Below the pieces are notes generated by a model. The model saw only the letters and a list, made by a program, of their open reading frames with translations, made no database searches and had not been told where the DNA came from. Position numbers and translations under genes: made by a program. Below, piece by piece: positions 45,087 through 56,873 of a DNA stretch of 64,000 nucleotides (its first letter is position 1; each line of letters starts with the position of its first letter). The stretch is taken from positions 597,960-661,959 of the forward strand of contig JAMAHW010000012.1 in assembly GCA_023627715.1 (NCBI GenBank). The letters run 5' to 3'. The DNA is from Periconia sp. R9002. Its lineage: Eukaryota > Ascomycota > Dothideomycetes > Pleosporales > Periconiaceae.

Positions 45087-46590
45087 GTTTGGTGAGCTCT
45101 CCTACGGTTGACGTGACCACTCCGACTTCCAATGGTTATGCTCTATACACCAAGGATGTGGTTCGTATGCGCAGCGTGTCTCTCCAAATGTCAACTGTTG
45201 CAAATCCTATTGCTGCTGAGATGGAACAGGATTCGATTCTCGAAGTTTGCCAATGGACGGGGCATAAGTAGAGCACGGTGGTGAGCATCCATAAAGGATA
45301 TATCTTACTGTGGCTGTGACGCGTCTTTCCTGATGCGAGCTGAGATGCGGTGTACATTGTGGCGCAGGCTGCGACTCTAGTTAAGGTGCGCTAAACCTAT
45401 GCGGGGAAGCTGTGCGTGATTGGCTACAGGCCTCAGAGTACAACAACTTCACATGCATTGACTACCTAGGTAGTTATTGTAAAATAAAGCCGAAAATTCT
45501 GATTCACATGGCCGGACCATGAATAAGATGAGATCCATATCTGCCTCTGAAATCCATCTTGGTGCATTTCAACGCGCAATTGCGGAAGCATTGCGGGAGC
45601 ACTTGAGAGTGCAGGATTTCGGAAACCAGCTAAAGGGAGAACAAGAAAAATGCTCCATGTGTAGCATGCGAAAAGAAAAAAAAAAAACGATAAATTCATG
45701 GAAATACGAGGTAGAGACTCAGATCACCGAAGGACCGAGTTTCAGAAAAAAAAAGCATTTAATACACTGCTCTACCACAATCCCAACTGCACAATGCTTT
45801 GCTCCTATCTTTCCGCCTACATCCTTATTTTCTGTCTAAGCTAAATTTTTTCAGTACTTACCATAATCCCTAAAAGAAATCAACTGAGAGAGAAGAGGAG
45901 ACAAGGTATAGCTCAAACTGTGAATTGACGTGGACATAAGATCAATTGATGTTCCCACATGCGACGAACAACGACGAGCCTTGGAAGAGACGGAACGAAT
46001 CATGATAGACATACCATCGCAGGGCCCAAAACCAAATTATTGACGGTATTGACATAGTCAATCTGACGCTAGACATATCCTCGGGCCATGAAAGACAGAA
46101 GTGAATCGGTGAATCTTCGTTAGGCTTCCCATGACCGAGGATATTCTTGAATTTCTTCATGAAGATGTGGATCACATGTTTGAACGACGAGCAAGAGGAT
46201 GCGTGTTTTGTACAGAGGTCTCACCATTTCTTCCTTTCACCGAGGTGCGTTTGCACCTCGAATGCGTTGCAACCATCAACGCCCTCCACGCCCGTTGTGT
46301 GACGTAGTTGTGTGATCTCGGAGCGCAGCAGAGTTCAGTCTCACGTTCACTCTCACACTCACCACGGGATCACACCACAGTCAATAGCCCCGTCAATATG
46401 CTCCACGTACAATATGAACAACGCACCACACTGATATTGTACAATTGCCTGACCCTACACAATGCAACCTCATCCCTAATAACGTATATACACTTTCCCT
46501 CCTAAACCAACGTCCTTCGCAACGAAACAGAACAAACGCTTGAGGACACATCAACCCACACAAAAAAAAACTGCTTTCACAACCAGCAAG
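45087..46590. other. Intergenic region between divergent genes
   Basis: About 1.5 kb; no recognised gene. Words such as TACCTAGGTA (about 45,464-45,475) and an A-run at about 45,680 are present. Confidence 0.5.
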
Positions 46591-47778
46591 ATGCTTTCCA
46601 TCAGCACAACCCCTCCCACCGACTTCCCGACGATGAAGAAATCCACATCCGAGACGTCTCTCCACCTGCGCGAGGCACTCCATTCCTCGGGCTTGATTCG
46701 CAAAGTCTCTCCAACGCCTCCCGGTTGCCGCTTCATCATGTCGTCGAACTGGAGCCGCTTCTCCGAGGACAGCGCTCCGAAGAAGGATATCGAGATGCGC
46801 GCTTCGGTCCTGTTGAACAATAAGGGTGTCACGGCTTCGTATGATCCTCCTGCTAAAGAGCGATTCGATCTCTCGAAGCGCGAGCCGCCTGTGGCTGAAG
46901 GGAAGTATAAGGGCGCAAAGGCGCACAAGGCCAAATCTGGAGGAACCAAGGTTGTGGCTAGGCAAAATGGCGCGGCAGCGATACAGGCTATGATCGCGCA
47001 AAGCAAAGCCAAGTCGCAGCAGGAGGCTATCCCACAGCAAAAAGCTGTCCCCCGGAAGACAACCATCTCGCAGCGCAAACCTAGTTCCAAGTCGCAGGAC
47101 ATGTCTTCTACCAAGGCGCGAGCCCAGCGAGCCACTCAACAGCAACGACAACAACCTCAACCCCGTTGCGCGGCACCCAAAGTCCCGACACAACAACCTC
47201 AGCAACCCCAACGAGGCATGACATACACCCGCGAACGAGCAGCCCGAATTGCCCAACAGCAACGCCACCAGGCAGAAGCCCTCGCCCTCAAAAAGCAAAA
47301 AGCCAAGCAACTCCAACTCGAGCAACAACAGCTCGACCAAGACCAAGAAGACCAATCCGACACCAACTCATCCTGGTCATCCCTCTCCACCTCCACCACC
47401 TCCTCACTCTCCACCTCCTCCAACAACGAAAACGCAAGCCCCACCTCCCCACCCCTCTCCTTCGCAAAGAAAACGGACCTCACCAAGGCATCAACAACAT
47501 CCCTCCTTACCGAGTCTTTAAGCAGCATCAAGCTCTTCAACACACCTGCTCTTACGGATGGGGCGTCGATTTCGGCGGTTTCGTCGACGGAGTCGTTTCT
47601 TGAGATGAAGCGGACGGCGAGGGAGGATCGGGGAAGTATGGTGGGTGGAAGGAATGCGGTGGCGGTTGCAATGAAGCATCCGCGTGTTACTGCTGATATG
47701 GCGCGGGAGTATGGGATTGGCGAGTTGAGCACTTCGAAGCTTGGGGATGTGTTTGAGGAGTCCGGGGATGAGGAGTAG
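46591..47778 (+). CDS. Gln/Ser-rich hypothetical protein
   Basis: 395 residues from the ATG at 46591; the frame is open upstream but without another ATG. Three parts are visible. An N-terminal segment has conserved-looking motifs (KSTSETSLHLREALHSSGLIRKVSP, FIMSSNWSRFSEDSAPKKD). A basic Gln-rich middle has coiled-coil potential (QQQRQQPQP, RERAARIAQQQRHQAEALALKKQ). A C-terminus runs SVSSTESFLEMKRTAREDRGSMVGGRN then an acidic end. Codon use is coding-like throughout. It resembles uncharacterised fungal proteins of this size; no domain recognised. Cytosolic or nuclear, disordered overall. Confidence 0.65.
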   Translation: MLSISTTPPTDFPTMKKSTSETSLHLREALHSSGLIRKVSPTPPGCRFIMSSNWSRFSEDSAPKKDIEMRASVLLNNKGVTASYDPPAKERFDLSKREPPVAEGKYKGAKAHKAKSGGTKVVARQNGAAAIQAMIAQSKAKSQQEAIPQQKAVPRKTTISQRKPSSKSQDMSSTKARAQRATQQQRQQPQPRCAAPKVPTQQPQQPQRGMTYTRERAARIAQQQRHQAEALALKKQKAKQLQLEQQQLDQDQEDQSDTNSSWSSLSTSTTSSLSTSSNNENASPTSPPLSFAKKTDLTKASTTSLLTESLSSIKLFNTPALTDGASISAVSSTESFLEMKRTAREDRGSMVGGRNAVAVAMKHPRVTADMAREYGIGELSTSKLGDVFEESGDEE

Positions 47779-48173
47779 GAGGAAGTTGGAGATTGTGTGG
47801 GTGGTAGGGAATTGGTTGATTGAGGCCGTGTTTAGTATTGGATGGATGCTTTTGTGATTTGGTTTTGTCTTTGGGGCACGGAGGTGTGGACCCAGATTGC
47901 TTGGATGACGGCGAGGATGGTTCCAAGTCTATTCAGTCGTTCGGTACGATGATAGAGACATGGAGTAGGAAATTTCTACGCAGCGGAGTCGTTAAGATAA
48001 TGAAAAAAGTGTCGAGTCTGACCATAAAGTTGTTTTGCACGGCGTGATGGTTTTGGCAATTGAAATGATGATGTGAGAGTGCCTCCGAACATGTAGGTAT
48101 TTGGCCGAAGGCTTCGAAGACCTATATATCATACATGAATCCCGTGTCGACACCGCCATGTATGTGCTGTTAT
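47779..48173. other. Convergent intergenic region
   Basis: The 3' flanks of two genes; nothing else seen. Confidence 0.5.
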
Positions 48174-51100
48174 TCAGATGGTTTTCTGATTTTTTTTCTT
48201 TTCATACAAGGCATGGTTGTTGTTTCGACTAGCTGGGATGATGTTTCGTAGCCGAGTGGGAAGCCGGAGATTCGGCCAATTTGGTCTTCGCTTTTTCGGT
48301 GTTGGAGAAGATACTTCCGTTGTCTGTCGAGCTTCTTCAATGCCTTGTATCTTCTCGGATGTCTCATCATCATCGCATGGTGATGGGTTTGAAGCTAAAC
48401 GATGTGTTGCTTCTTCAATCATTCCACCTACCGATTTCCGTTAGTGAATACCTCATAAACGTCGGCCACGATAACCAAAGAGATTCAGCTTGAACTTACG
48501 AAGGCAATCATTCCACTCGCGGACATAATCAGGTGCAAGTTCGTGCTCCCCAAAATATAGAACAGTATCGTGTTCAAACCTCACAAACCACTCTTTTGCT
48601 TCTTCTGAACGACCCTGCCTACAGCAAAGCTCACTCATCCTTACTATATTTTCTAGGATCGCATATATCGGTAATTGGCGTCCAATAGCAAAAGCGTTGT
48701 CGAAACCTTGCTGCGCCTGTCGAATAAAATCTTCTGCTTTGTCTAGACGCCCGCTTTTCAGGTACAGTATACCGAGTTTGGTACATGGTCTTATCGTAGC
48801 CCAGTGCTCTGGGCCTAGTAGCTTGATTCTTCCCGACAATGCCCGTTTGTACATCTTCTCTGCTTCGTCCCACATTGACATTTCGTAATACATATGACCT
48901 AGGTAATAAATTGCAGCAAGCGTCGGGAGACCGTCTAACCCATAAGCTGCTTCTGACCTTGACACTGCTTGTTGCAACTCCTTTTCCGCTTTATCCATTT
49001 CCCTCATTTGACGGTGCAACGATCCTAATTGCCGCAATGCCTTTATGGTATTTATGTGTTCTTGGCCATAGTGCGCCTCGATGATCAGCAATGCCCGTTT
49101 CGCGAGTCCCTCCGCGTCGTCCAATCTCTGCAGCTTGAGATACATTTTACTTAGATTTAGTGCTAAACGTCCCGTTTCAATATGATTGATACCAAGCACC
49201 TGCTCACATATTTCTAGGCCATGCTTATACATTGCCCCAGCCATCACATGTCTTTCGGCAAATGCGTAGAAAATTCCCAGAAAGTTAACCGACCGAATGA
49301 GTGACTGATCATCTTTATTTTGCTCCTTCGCAATGGTATCAAAGCTCCTATCAAGAATTTTTCTACACAGCGCTACGTGCGGAAGATATCTTGGCGCCGA
49401 CTTCCAGGATTCCACGTCATCTCCGTGTGGAACAGAAAAACCTACTAAAACAATCGCGATCCACGATAGTGCTGCTCGCTGCTTGTCATCCTGAATGTGC
49501 AGTGCCCACTGGTGAACCACGGAATGCATGGTCCAGCCTGTCTTCTCTTCTGTATCTTCGACAAGCGAGTAAGACCGAAGTAGTCCCATGGCTTTGATGA
49601 AATCTATCTCTTTCTCTGCAATGTCATCAATCCATAGCGAGGTCTGTGTCATGGTTTGTTCTGATTTTGGGCGTCTTGGTGTGAGTAACCCATGCCATAG
49701 GTATCCATTGTCTAGATGCGCCCAGAGCAAGAGCAGGTTCGCGGCTGATTTGTCTCTTTTCTGAATGGCCTTGAAGGATATCATCCAGGTTGTGGCTACA
49801 CTTCGGTTACCATAATTACGTAGTGAATACCTTTCATCGTTATCTTCCATGAGTTCCTTCCACTGATCTTTGTACAATCGGGTGTATGTATCTAAGGATA
49901 TTCCATGTTCAGTCATGTATGACGCAGCTTGCCCCAACGCCAACGGAAGACCATCAAGTAGAGCTAGAAGCTCATCGGCTTCTGGTCCTGTACAACTGTT
50001 AGTACCGAATCCAAAGGGAGAAACTAGCGGTGTTAACATCCCACACTCACCTACTGTTTTTCCGTACCAGACTTCAAAGATAGCCCGTGCGTGGTCAATA
50101 TCCACTTTTCTTATCTCTCGTCGTTCGCCAAGCTGCCCCAGATTTACCAGACGCGTCGTAACCAAGACCGCACCATGGTCGGCTTGGGGTAAATATGTTT
50201 CAACATCGTATGCCTCAGGGTCCTCGTCGTGGTAATCGCGATCGACATTGTCCATAACCAATAACCAGTTGTCGTTTCCTGGGGTGTCTAACCAGTTCAA
50301 GACATCCTTGACCACTACATCGACGTCGACGTGGCTCCGAGTGCCATAGCTTCGGCTCCGTTCAGGAATCTGTCCTTCCGGGATACGGCTTGCGCATGAA
50401 GCAAAACTCTGCTTCAGGTTACTCTCACTACTGCCGTCGAGCCATATCACTGCGGAGAAAGAGTTTTTGTACCGTCGGACAAAGTCAACTGCGAGTTGAG
50501 TTTTCCCCATTCCACCTAGACCATGCAATACCATGATTCGACGTCCCGATGTTGGATCTCGTGCGAGCAGCGCTCGCTCAATTGCTTCCGAGTCATGTGG
50601 TCGACGCGCCATCTTTCCTACTGGCACACCCTTAAGAATGAAAGGAATCTTGAAATCTGAAGCTTCTCTGGTCTTTGTTGCTTCAACTGGAGCTATTTCT
50701 GCCGCTGGAACTAGCAATAATATTGCCTTGGCGCACGCTGAAGCGGCTGCCGCTGCATAGGGCTGCCAGGTCTTGTTCTTATGAGAGTCCGCGTAATCGC
50801 AAATACCGCGGACTACTAAAGAGGGGAAATCATTCATTAGACCTGCTGCTTCCATCTCAAAGCAGAACACTCCCCCAAGACTCTGGCTCAACTTGTCCCT
50901 AGTCAGACCGTCCTTGATAACCTGGTTTCCGGATGCGATAGTTCCACAATGAACGGTAACTAGATCTTCAGGCTGGCGCTCAGACCGATGGATCTTTCTG
51001 CCCTTGTCACACTCTGTACATGTAGTTCCATTTTTATGGTAGTATTCCGCTTCGAAAAGCACGTCGGGTCCTGTCGAATCGCGGCGGAAATGTGGATTTT

Positions 51101-51608
51101 GTTCAAACTTAGTTAGGTGAGTTTCAAAGGTTGTCATTCTTTGGTATCGACCAGCTCGTAGTTGTGATACGGCACTCAGTAATGCTCTGGGTGGAGCGTT
51201 GAGAGAGCCGATCCGAGATATCTCACCATTCCTTCCTGTTTTCCCGTAGTCATATTGAACAACCCTCTGGCTTATGACGACGTCGCCCAAACGAATATCT
51301 GCATCAGGGCTTGGAACACCACCACCGACCCCTACCATCAGCCCAAAGCGGATTGATCTGAATGTTGACAGCATTCGTGTTGCTCCGACAGCAGCGGGAC
51401 CGATGCCCATCTGACCGGCAGGTAAACAAGTCAGAACTACGTTGTGGTTGCCGATTTGTCCGAAAGTGTAGGGGTTCAGGTCGGCATCATCGTACGAAGG
51501 TGCTTGATGTGTTTCGTCTAATACGACTTGGGAAGCGGCGAGTTCGATGGGTAAAGCACACAGCCACCCGACTGTGTAATCGGTTGCTGCTAGGCGGCGT
51601 TGGCCCAT
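48174..51608 (-). CDS. PNP-NB-ARC-TPR NLR (STAND) protein
   Basis: Three exons: 51608-50051, 49987-48500, 48427-48174; 1099 residues. The 63-nt first intron (GTGAGT...TGTACAG with ACTAAC branch) is in frame and open, so it could be missed; removing it restores WYGKTVGPEADELLALLDGLPLALGQAA. The last intron (GTAAGT...CGGTAG, CACTAAC branch) adds a basic C-terminal exon. Domains in order: a purine nucleoside phosphorylase-like domain (YTVGWLCALPIELAAS, LMVGVGGGVP, FEMEAAGLMNDFPSLVVRGICDYAD); NB-ARC NTPase with P-loop HGLGGMGKTQLA, Walker B WLLVMDNVD, VLVTTR and GLPLALGQ; a winged-helix-like region with MHSVVHQWA; then tetratricopeptide repeats (RHVMAGAMYKHGLEIC, DDAEGLAKRALLIIEAHYG and others). 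This is a common fungal NLR type linked to non-self recognition; the PNP domain may act on nucleosides or nucleotides as an effector. Ligand unknown. Confidence 0.9.
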
Positions 51609-52789
51609 AGCGGATGTGTCGTTGCTCTATGGCATTCGATGATAGAGCGGGTGTGATGTGGGATGACAAGATGGAACTGAAAAGAGGAGAGGAGAATGGG
51701 AGAGGCAGACGAAAGATTGAGCGTTGGCAAGCGCCAGGCTGAGGCTGTGTATACGAGGCAGGTACTTGGGTTGATCTTAACACAAGTGTCATGAGTATCT
51801 AGGTAGATACATGTATGCAATCTACTGGTTCCAGTCAGACAAAAGTATATGATTGAACTGTATTCACATTAATTATTATCCTTTCAGCCTTCAAACTACT
51901 GACAAGTCCAGATAATAAGAATTGATACTAAAAAAGATGAGGAGTGTACTTGTACGACTCGCAGGATCTAACGCGAATAAGAATAGGCCTTACCTAATCA
52001 GGTTAGCACAGGATATGGCATCTTCAGAGGGGTGGCGAAAGCTTAGGTAGGGTAGTTACTTAGTTGGTAAAGAGCATAGGTAGGTAGTCAAATGCAAAAA
52101 GGTACGGATGTCATATTTCTCTGTTTATATTTCATGCTTGCTTGCATGTTTTGCTTTGCTACAGTTTGACCTAACTACACCACGACCGTCCAATTAAAAA
52201 TAAAAGAAAAGAAAAATACAGATGGGCAAATACGTATATCCTGCACTCAGTCATCCGCGAAGTGCGTGTGTGGGAAAGGGATGGAGAGATTCGTGGACTG
52301 AAATTGAAATTGAAATTGAATGAGGTATAAAGTACAAGCACATGCATGCGTCTAAAAAGGAAGAGAAGAAGAAAAAGAGGACGCTGATGCAAATACATTC
52401 TAGTGTATCTTACAAAGACAAGCTTTTTGCGGGTACCTTACGCCTGTATTTAGCTATCCACCCAACCTATAAAGAACGAAGAAGAAAGTCAACGACGATA
52501 CACTCAGAAGAGGGAGAGAAGCTACCCACCGAGGCAATATAGTGAGCAATGAAAAACACTTCCCTCGGCAATTCGGTTATTCCCTCGACGTAATCGTTGG
52601 AGCCGTTGAGAAGGCTTCCTGCGCTATTGTTCCCAATTTTATGGTCTCGAGTGTCCTTGAGGCTCAAGAGCGAGAGTACTTTCCCTCTGCCTGCTCTCGA
52701 GTATCGCTGTATTCCATGCTTAATTACCAAAAAAAGCCTAAAAAAATCCCTTCCCAAGACAGAACAAAACCCAAAGCATCTCTATCCAC
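51609..52789. other. Intergenic region
   Basis: About 1.2 kb with an AAATTG hexanucleotide triplet repeat (52301-52320), TAGGTAGGTAG words near 52,080, and A/T-rich flank. No gene supported. Confidence 0.5.
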
Positions 52790-53490
52790 CTAAAATCGCT
52801 TGGGAGTAGGACTGCGGCTCATACTCCTCTCATCCCTGCCGCGCTCCTTGAGCCACTTGCGCGTGCACATGTCGAGCTCGCGCTCCAGCTCTGGCAGCGG
52901 CTCCTTGCGATGTATGAAGTTGCAGAAGCCGCCGCGGACGCAGCCCTCGCCTGAGTTGAGCCGGCAACAGGCCTCGCGGAAATCTGTTACGGGGGAGAGC
53001 TCGCAGTAGATGGGGCGACCGGCGTACCAGCGCGAGTTGAGCGCATCGCAGGCCTTTTGCGCGTCCTCTTCGTACTTGAAGCGTACGTACACGTTGCCTA
53101 TGAGGTCTGTGGTTCATGAATCGGTTAGTACTTGCTTTGCAAAACCCTGAGAAACGGGAGCGAAGGGAAGGAAGGAAGGGAGAACGTACGGTCATTGTTG
53201 TTATCGCACACCACCACCTCCTCGACCAGTCCGTACTGGCATAGCTCACACCAAATGTCCTCGTAAAAAGCATCAAAGTGCATCTGCATCTGCTGTGGGT
53301 TCATCTTGTTTTTGGGGTCGTACGCCGGATTCTGGTAGAGATTGGGAAGGAGGATGGTTTGCGAGTACGAGGGTTTGACATGCTTGCGCGAGCATCGATC
53401 TCCGTGGCGGCACGCGCCGATTTTGTAGTAGAAGCTGCAGTTTACTTTGTCTTGCTCCGTGCCGAAGATGGAGGCGAGGTAGTTGGCCAT
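52790..53490 (-). CDS. U2 snRNP auxiliary factor small subunit (U2AF35-type)
   Basis: Exons 53490-53190 and 53106-52790, 83-nt intron with a perfect TACTAAC branch site, 205 residues. This is the splicing factor that recognises the 3' splice-site AG as a heterodimer with the large subunit in the nucleus. The first C3H zinc finger is [27 protein letters not shown]-type RRM follows, with the family-typical [26 protein letters not shown] and, after the splice, [40 protein letters not shown]. The second C3H finger is [24 protein letters not shown], ahead of a short Arg/Ser tail ([11 protein letters not shown]). Length and order agree with yeast and fungal U2AF23/35. The start at 53490 gives the conserved N-terminus [15 protein letters not shown]. 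Confidence 0.95.
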
Positions 53491-56400
53491 GGTTGCGGTT
53501 CAGTGGGCGGCGTAGGTATGGCGTTCGTTTAAAAGATAATTGAGATTGTGCGCGCGGGTATCGAGATTGGTAACTGAAGGCGTATGCGGGATGGATGTGG
53601 TGAGTAGATGGAGAGGGTAGTTGTTTGCGACGTTGGAAATCTCGAGGCGCGCTATCGATGGCGCAGAAAGCTGTGGTAGGGATCTGGGGGCTGAGGTAAG
53701 CGGGTGCCAAGAAGATTCTGGAAAGGCTACCTGAGGAAAGCACGCCACCACGCTTTACTGTAAATGCATGTACACATATTGTGGATTTTCCACTTTGTGT
53801 GAACTATGTAATCTCTTTTTTTTTCTTTCTCATTTTGCAACCTATGGAGATCTCTGTATAAACGACAGTTTTGCCACTCAGTGAGAGGATAAATGCTCTA
53901 CGCGACACCACCCAATAGATACACGACAGGCCTCAGAGATGAGACGGCATAGACTTCAAATGATCACGAATTAGCAGTACTTACATTCAGGTGCAAATTA
54001 TGGGGTATCATGGATAATACAGCTCCGCAAACTACAAAGTGCAATGACTCTGGCCACTCACTTCAATGTTGGCTGAAAAAAACGGTGATAAAAAAGGAGG
54101 AAGTTGCTTGTGCTCCATATCAAAGCGAAGCTGCTCCATGTACAGGCTAGGTGTAGGGTTCGACTTGTGCTAACAAATCACTAAAATTCGGCGAATGAAA
54201 GTAGCAAAGAAACAACGCAGGGAATCACCATCGACTACGATCCGAGCTGCAACCATATCGCATAACCATGTTTCCACCGGCAACTCCAGCGTCTGCTGTG
54301 GCAGGTTGTCTGGGGAAACGTTGCTGTGCTGCGAAATCCAATCATTCTGTGATATTGCGACATGTTCCGTGTGATGACGGTATGACGGATGCTACATACC
54401 GCTTCGTGAGCACGAATCATCACTGGAAGATGGCCGAACCAATATCTGGATGAATCACCTATACCAATGGATGTGAATTGTGCGATAGCTCCGATAAGAA
54501 CAGCTATAACCTGAATCTGAATCACATCGCAACAAGCCAAATCAGAGCCGTGTTCGGTTCTCCTGAGTGTTAGAACTGGTGCGACGTTGGCAGCATCTAT
54601 TGGTCTACAGGCCAACTTCAGAAACTGCTGACGAGTACATAGCGGTGTAGGCCAAGGAGCATTATAGAATGGTGAGTGTCCTACACTTTCCTGCAGTCAT
54701 AGCCATTCAGAGCAATATTCTGCGATGATTCATTCATACTTTCATAACGATTCGAACGAGAGGCAGAATCGCGGACGATAGAGCTCGAGAGGGAGAAATC
54801 CTAAGACGCGGGCTACCATTCCAAAGACAAGATGAGCTCCGATAGATATAGTGGGTCAGTGGCTGGTGACATTTTGTTCGCGTGTCGTTTCCCTTCTTCT
54901 GCGGTATCGTCTGGTATCCAATGAAACATGGTCGCCAACGACTATGCGTTACACGGAAGCGCTTCCGCAAGTTGCGCTCAATATACACCATTCGTTTCGA
55001 TATATTGTTTTGCGCCCTTTCATCAAGAGAAGGCAAGGCGGCTCTGAATCGCGTGGCGAAATGTTGTTTATTGAAGGTGGATCCGAATCTGCTTCCGTAG
55101 CACCTTTGGCTCACGATGATTTTCGGTGACGTGCGCACGGCGACTGCTACCCGCAACTGTTTCACTGTAAATAGAGGAAGGACAGCCGATACACTTCGGA
55201 TCACCTTTCATCTTATCGAAAAACTCTCGGTCGCGTTGGAAAGCGATGACCCCTGGCCTGTCAAAACTCGAAACACGAACGGGCTAGAAGAGGCAATGTG
55301 GAGCATGATGTTGGGTGGAGAGGGGCATCTTGGACAAGATCGCCATCCCCGCGGTTTGCACGGCCGTTGACAGCAAACACATGTTTTGGCCAGTTTTGGC
55401 CATGAGTGCGGGCGCATGAACAATATGCCTTGGATCAAAGGCAGACACAGAACGAGCGTCAAGTTGGACATGGACGTCGATGGAGGAGGCATTGCGCATT
55501 GGCTTTGTAAAGCGCGCGGTCCTATCACGTCGTCTCGGTTGAGGGATGCGAGCAGGGCAGGCCCAACCGCCTCCAACGAATGCTTGTCTGCGCTTGGACA
55601 TGAAACAGGACACAATGGGCGGGGCTGGTCCCACCACTCTCTCTGCTCCACTGCTCCGCTGCCATCCATATTCGTTTCTCGCCTTTCCTCCAAGCGCTTC
55701 TTGGGCGCGCAACCGCCAGTCGTCGCGCAGTGCAGACGTCTTCTCCAACAAGAATATTTTTGGGCGCAATCGTATCGCTGTGGTGGATCTTTTCTTTTCG
55801 CCCACTCACTTTTGCGCACATTGCTGGCACTGAGGCCCGACAACATCCATGAGCCAGCCAGCCGTCTTTGTCGCTACAAACTGCAATTGCCATGTCGAAT
55901 TTTAATTTCAGGGACCCATGAATACCTTCACAAGTGTCGCAAGAACCATAAGAAACCCGGTCGGTATGGCCCGATTGGTGCAAGCCTGGGAGCCTCAATG
56001 CTGCCCTAGGCTAGCTGCCGACTGTTCGTGCATGGCACAGTATGTAGATCAAGATACCTACAGTGTAGACGACCACGACTGCGATCCATGGCTCCTTTGG
56101 TATGCGCAACCACACCGCGCTCGACTATCCATATCGTCCTTCACCTCACTTTCCAGCACGTACCATCAAACGTTTTGTTCCATCATAATCGCCTCTATCG
56201 CAGAAGATTTAGACATCGGGATCATGCCGGTAGCGGGTATAATAATACGAGCGGCTATAGATTCCCACTTACTCGTACAATATGAAACGCGGATCGAACG
56301 CGGTATATCAGGTTCGCGAAGCTTAACTGACCTGCGCGCGTGGTGGCGTGGCTACAATAGTTTCGATCTCTCTAGTCTGAGACCTTTGATTGGCTGACGT

Positions 56401-56873
56401 TCGCTCTTTTTTTTCCCTTTGTGGACACAGCAGCGCTGCGTCCCGGCTCTGTCTCACTACATTCATCCGCCTAATAAAGCCTCCGATGCCTGTGCCACGC
56501 CCAACTGCTCGCTTCACGTCGATTTTGCGCTGCCGAAAGACGTGCATTTCCTTCCTCTTCCGTTGCAGGCAACAAAGGCTACATTGTGAACATAGACAAT
56601 GGGCCTATTGACCAACCTATTGTGAAGAGCTGGATTCCTTCACCTTCTACATTGTTCCCACACAGAGTGCTGGGCGCCAACTATATTCGGACACACCCAC
56701 CTAGACTTCTTCCCGCTATCATTTTCTTCCGGCAACACAGACTTTCTCTTCCAACAGTATCACAAGTACGACAACTTTTGCACAACTCCAACACCTTTAC
56801 ACTCTTTCCAGGAAGCCTTGATTTTGCTGGTCAGTATCTTGAGCTACCTTCTTCACAACATCGCAAGAGAAAA
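53491..56873. other. Long intergenic region, no supported gene
   Basis: About 3.4 kb. Open frames up to about 200 codons exist on both strands (for example 55386-56009 plus and 55208-55846 minus), but they overlap each other, lack domains, and read as chance frames in GC-balanced DNA. The segment 56,586-56,873 is in frame with the next gene but is its probable leader. Confidence 0.45.

Noticed and set aside
46540..46590. N-terminal extension of the Gln/Ser-rich protein
   Set aside because: The extension starts at TTG, not ATG; 46591 is the first ATG in the frame.
54235..54615. Minus-strand 126-codon frame
   Set aside because: Possible exon by composition but no domain, no partner exon and no convincing splice sites; mentioned only as a candidate in the gap.
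55208..56009. Overlapping frames of about 210 codons on both strands
   Set aside because: Both strands open across the same DNA with no domain and no coding-like third positions; treated as chance frames.
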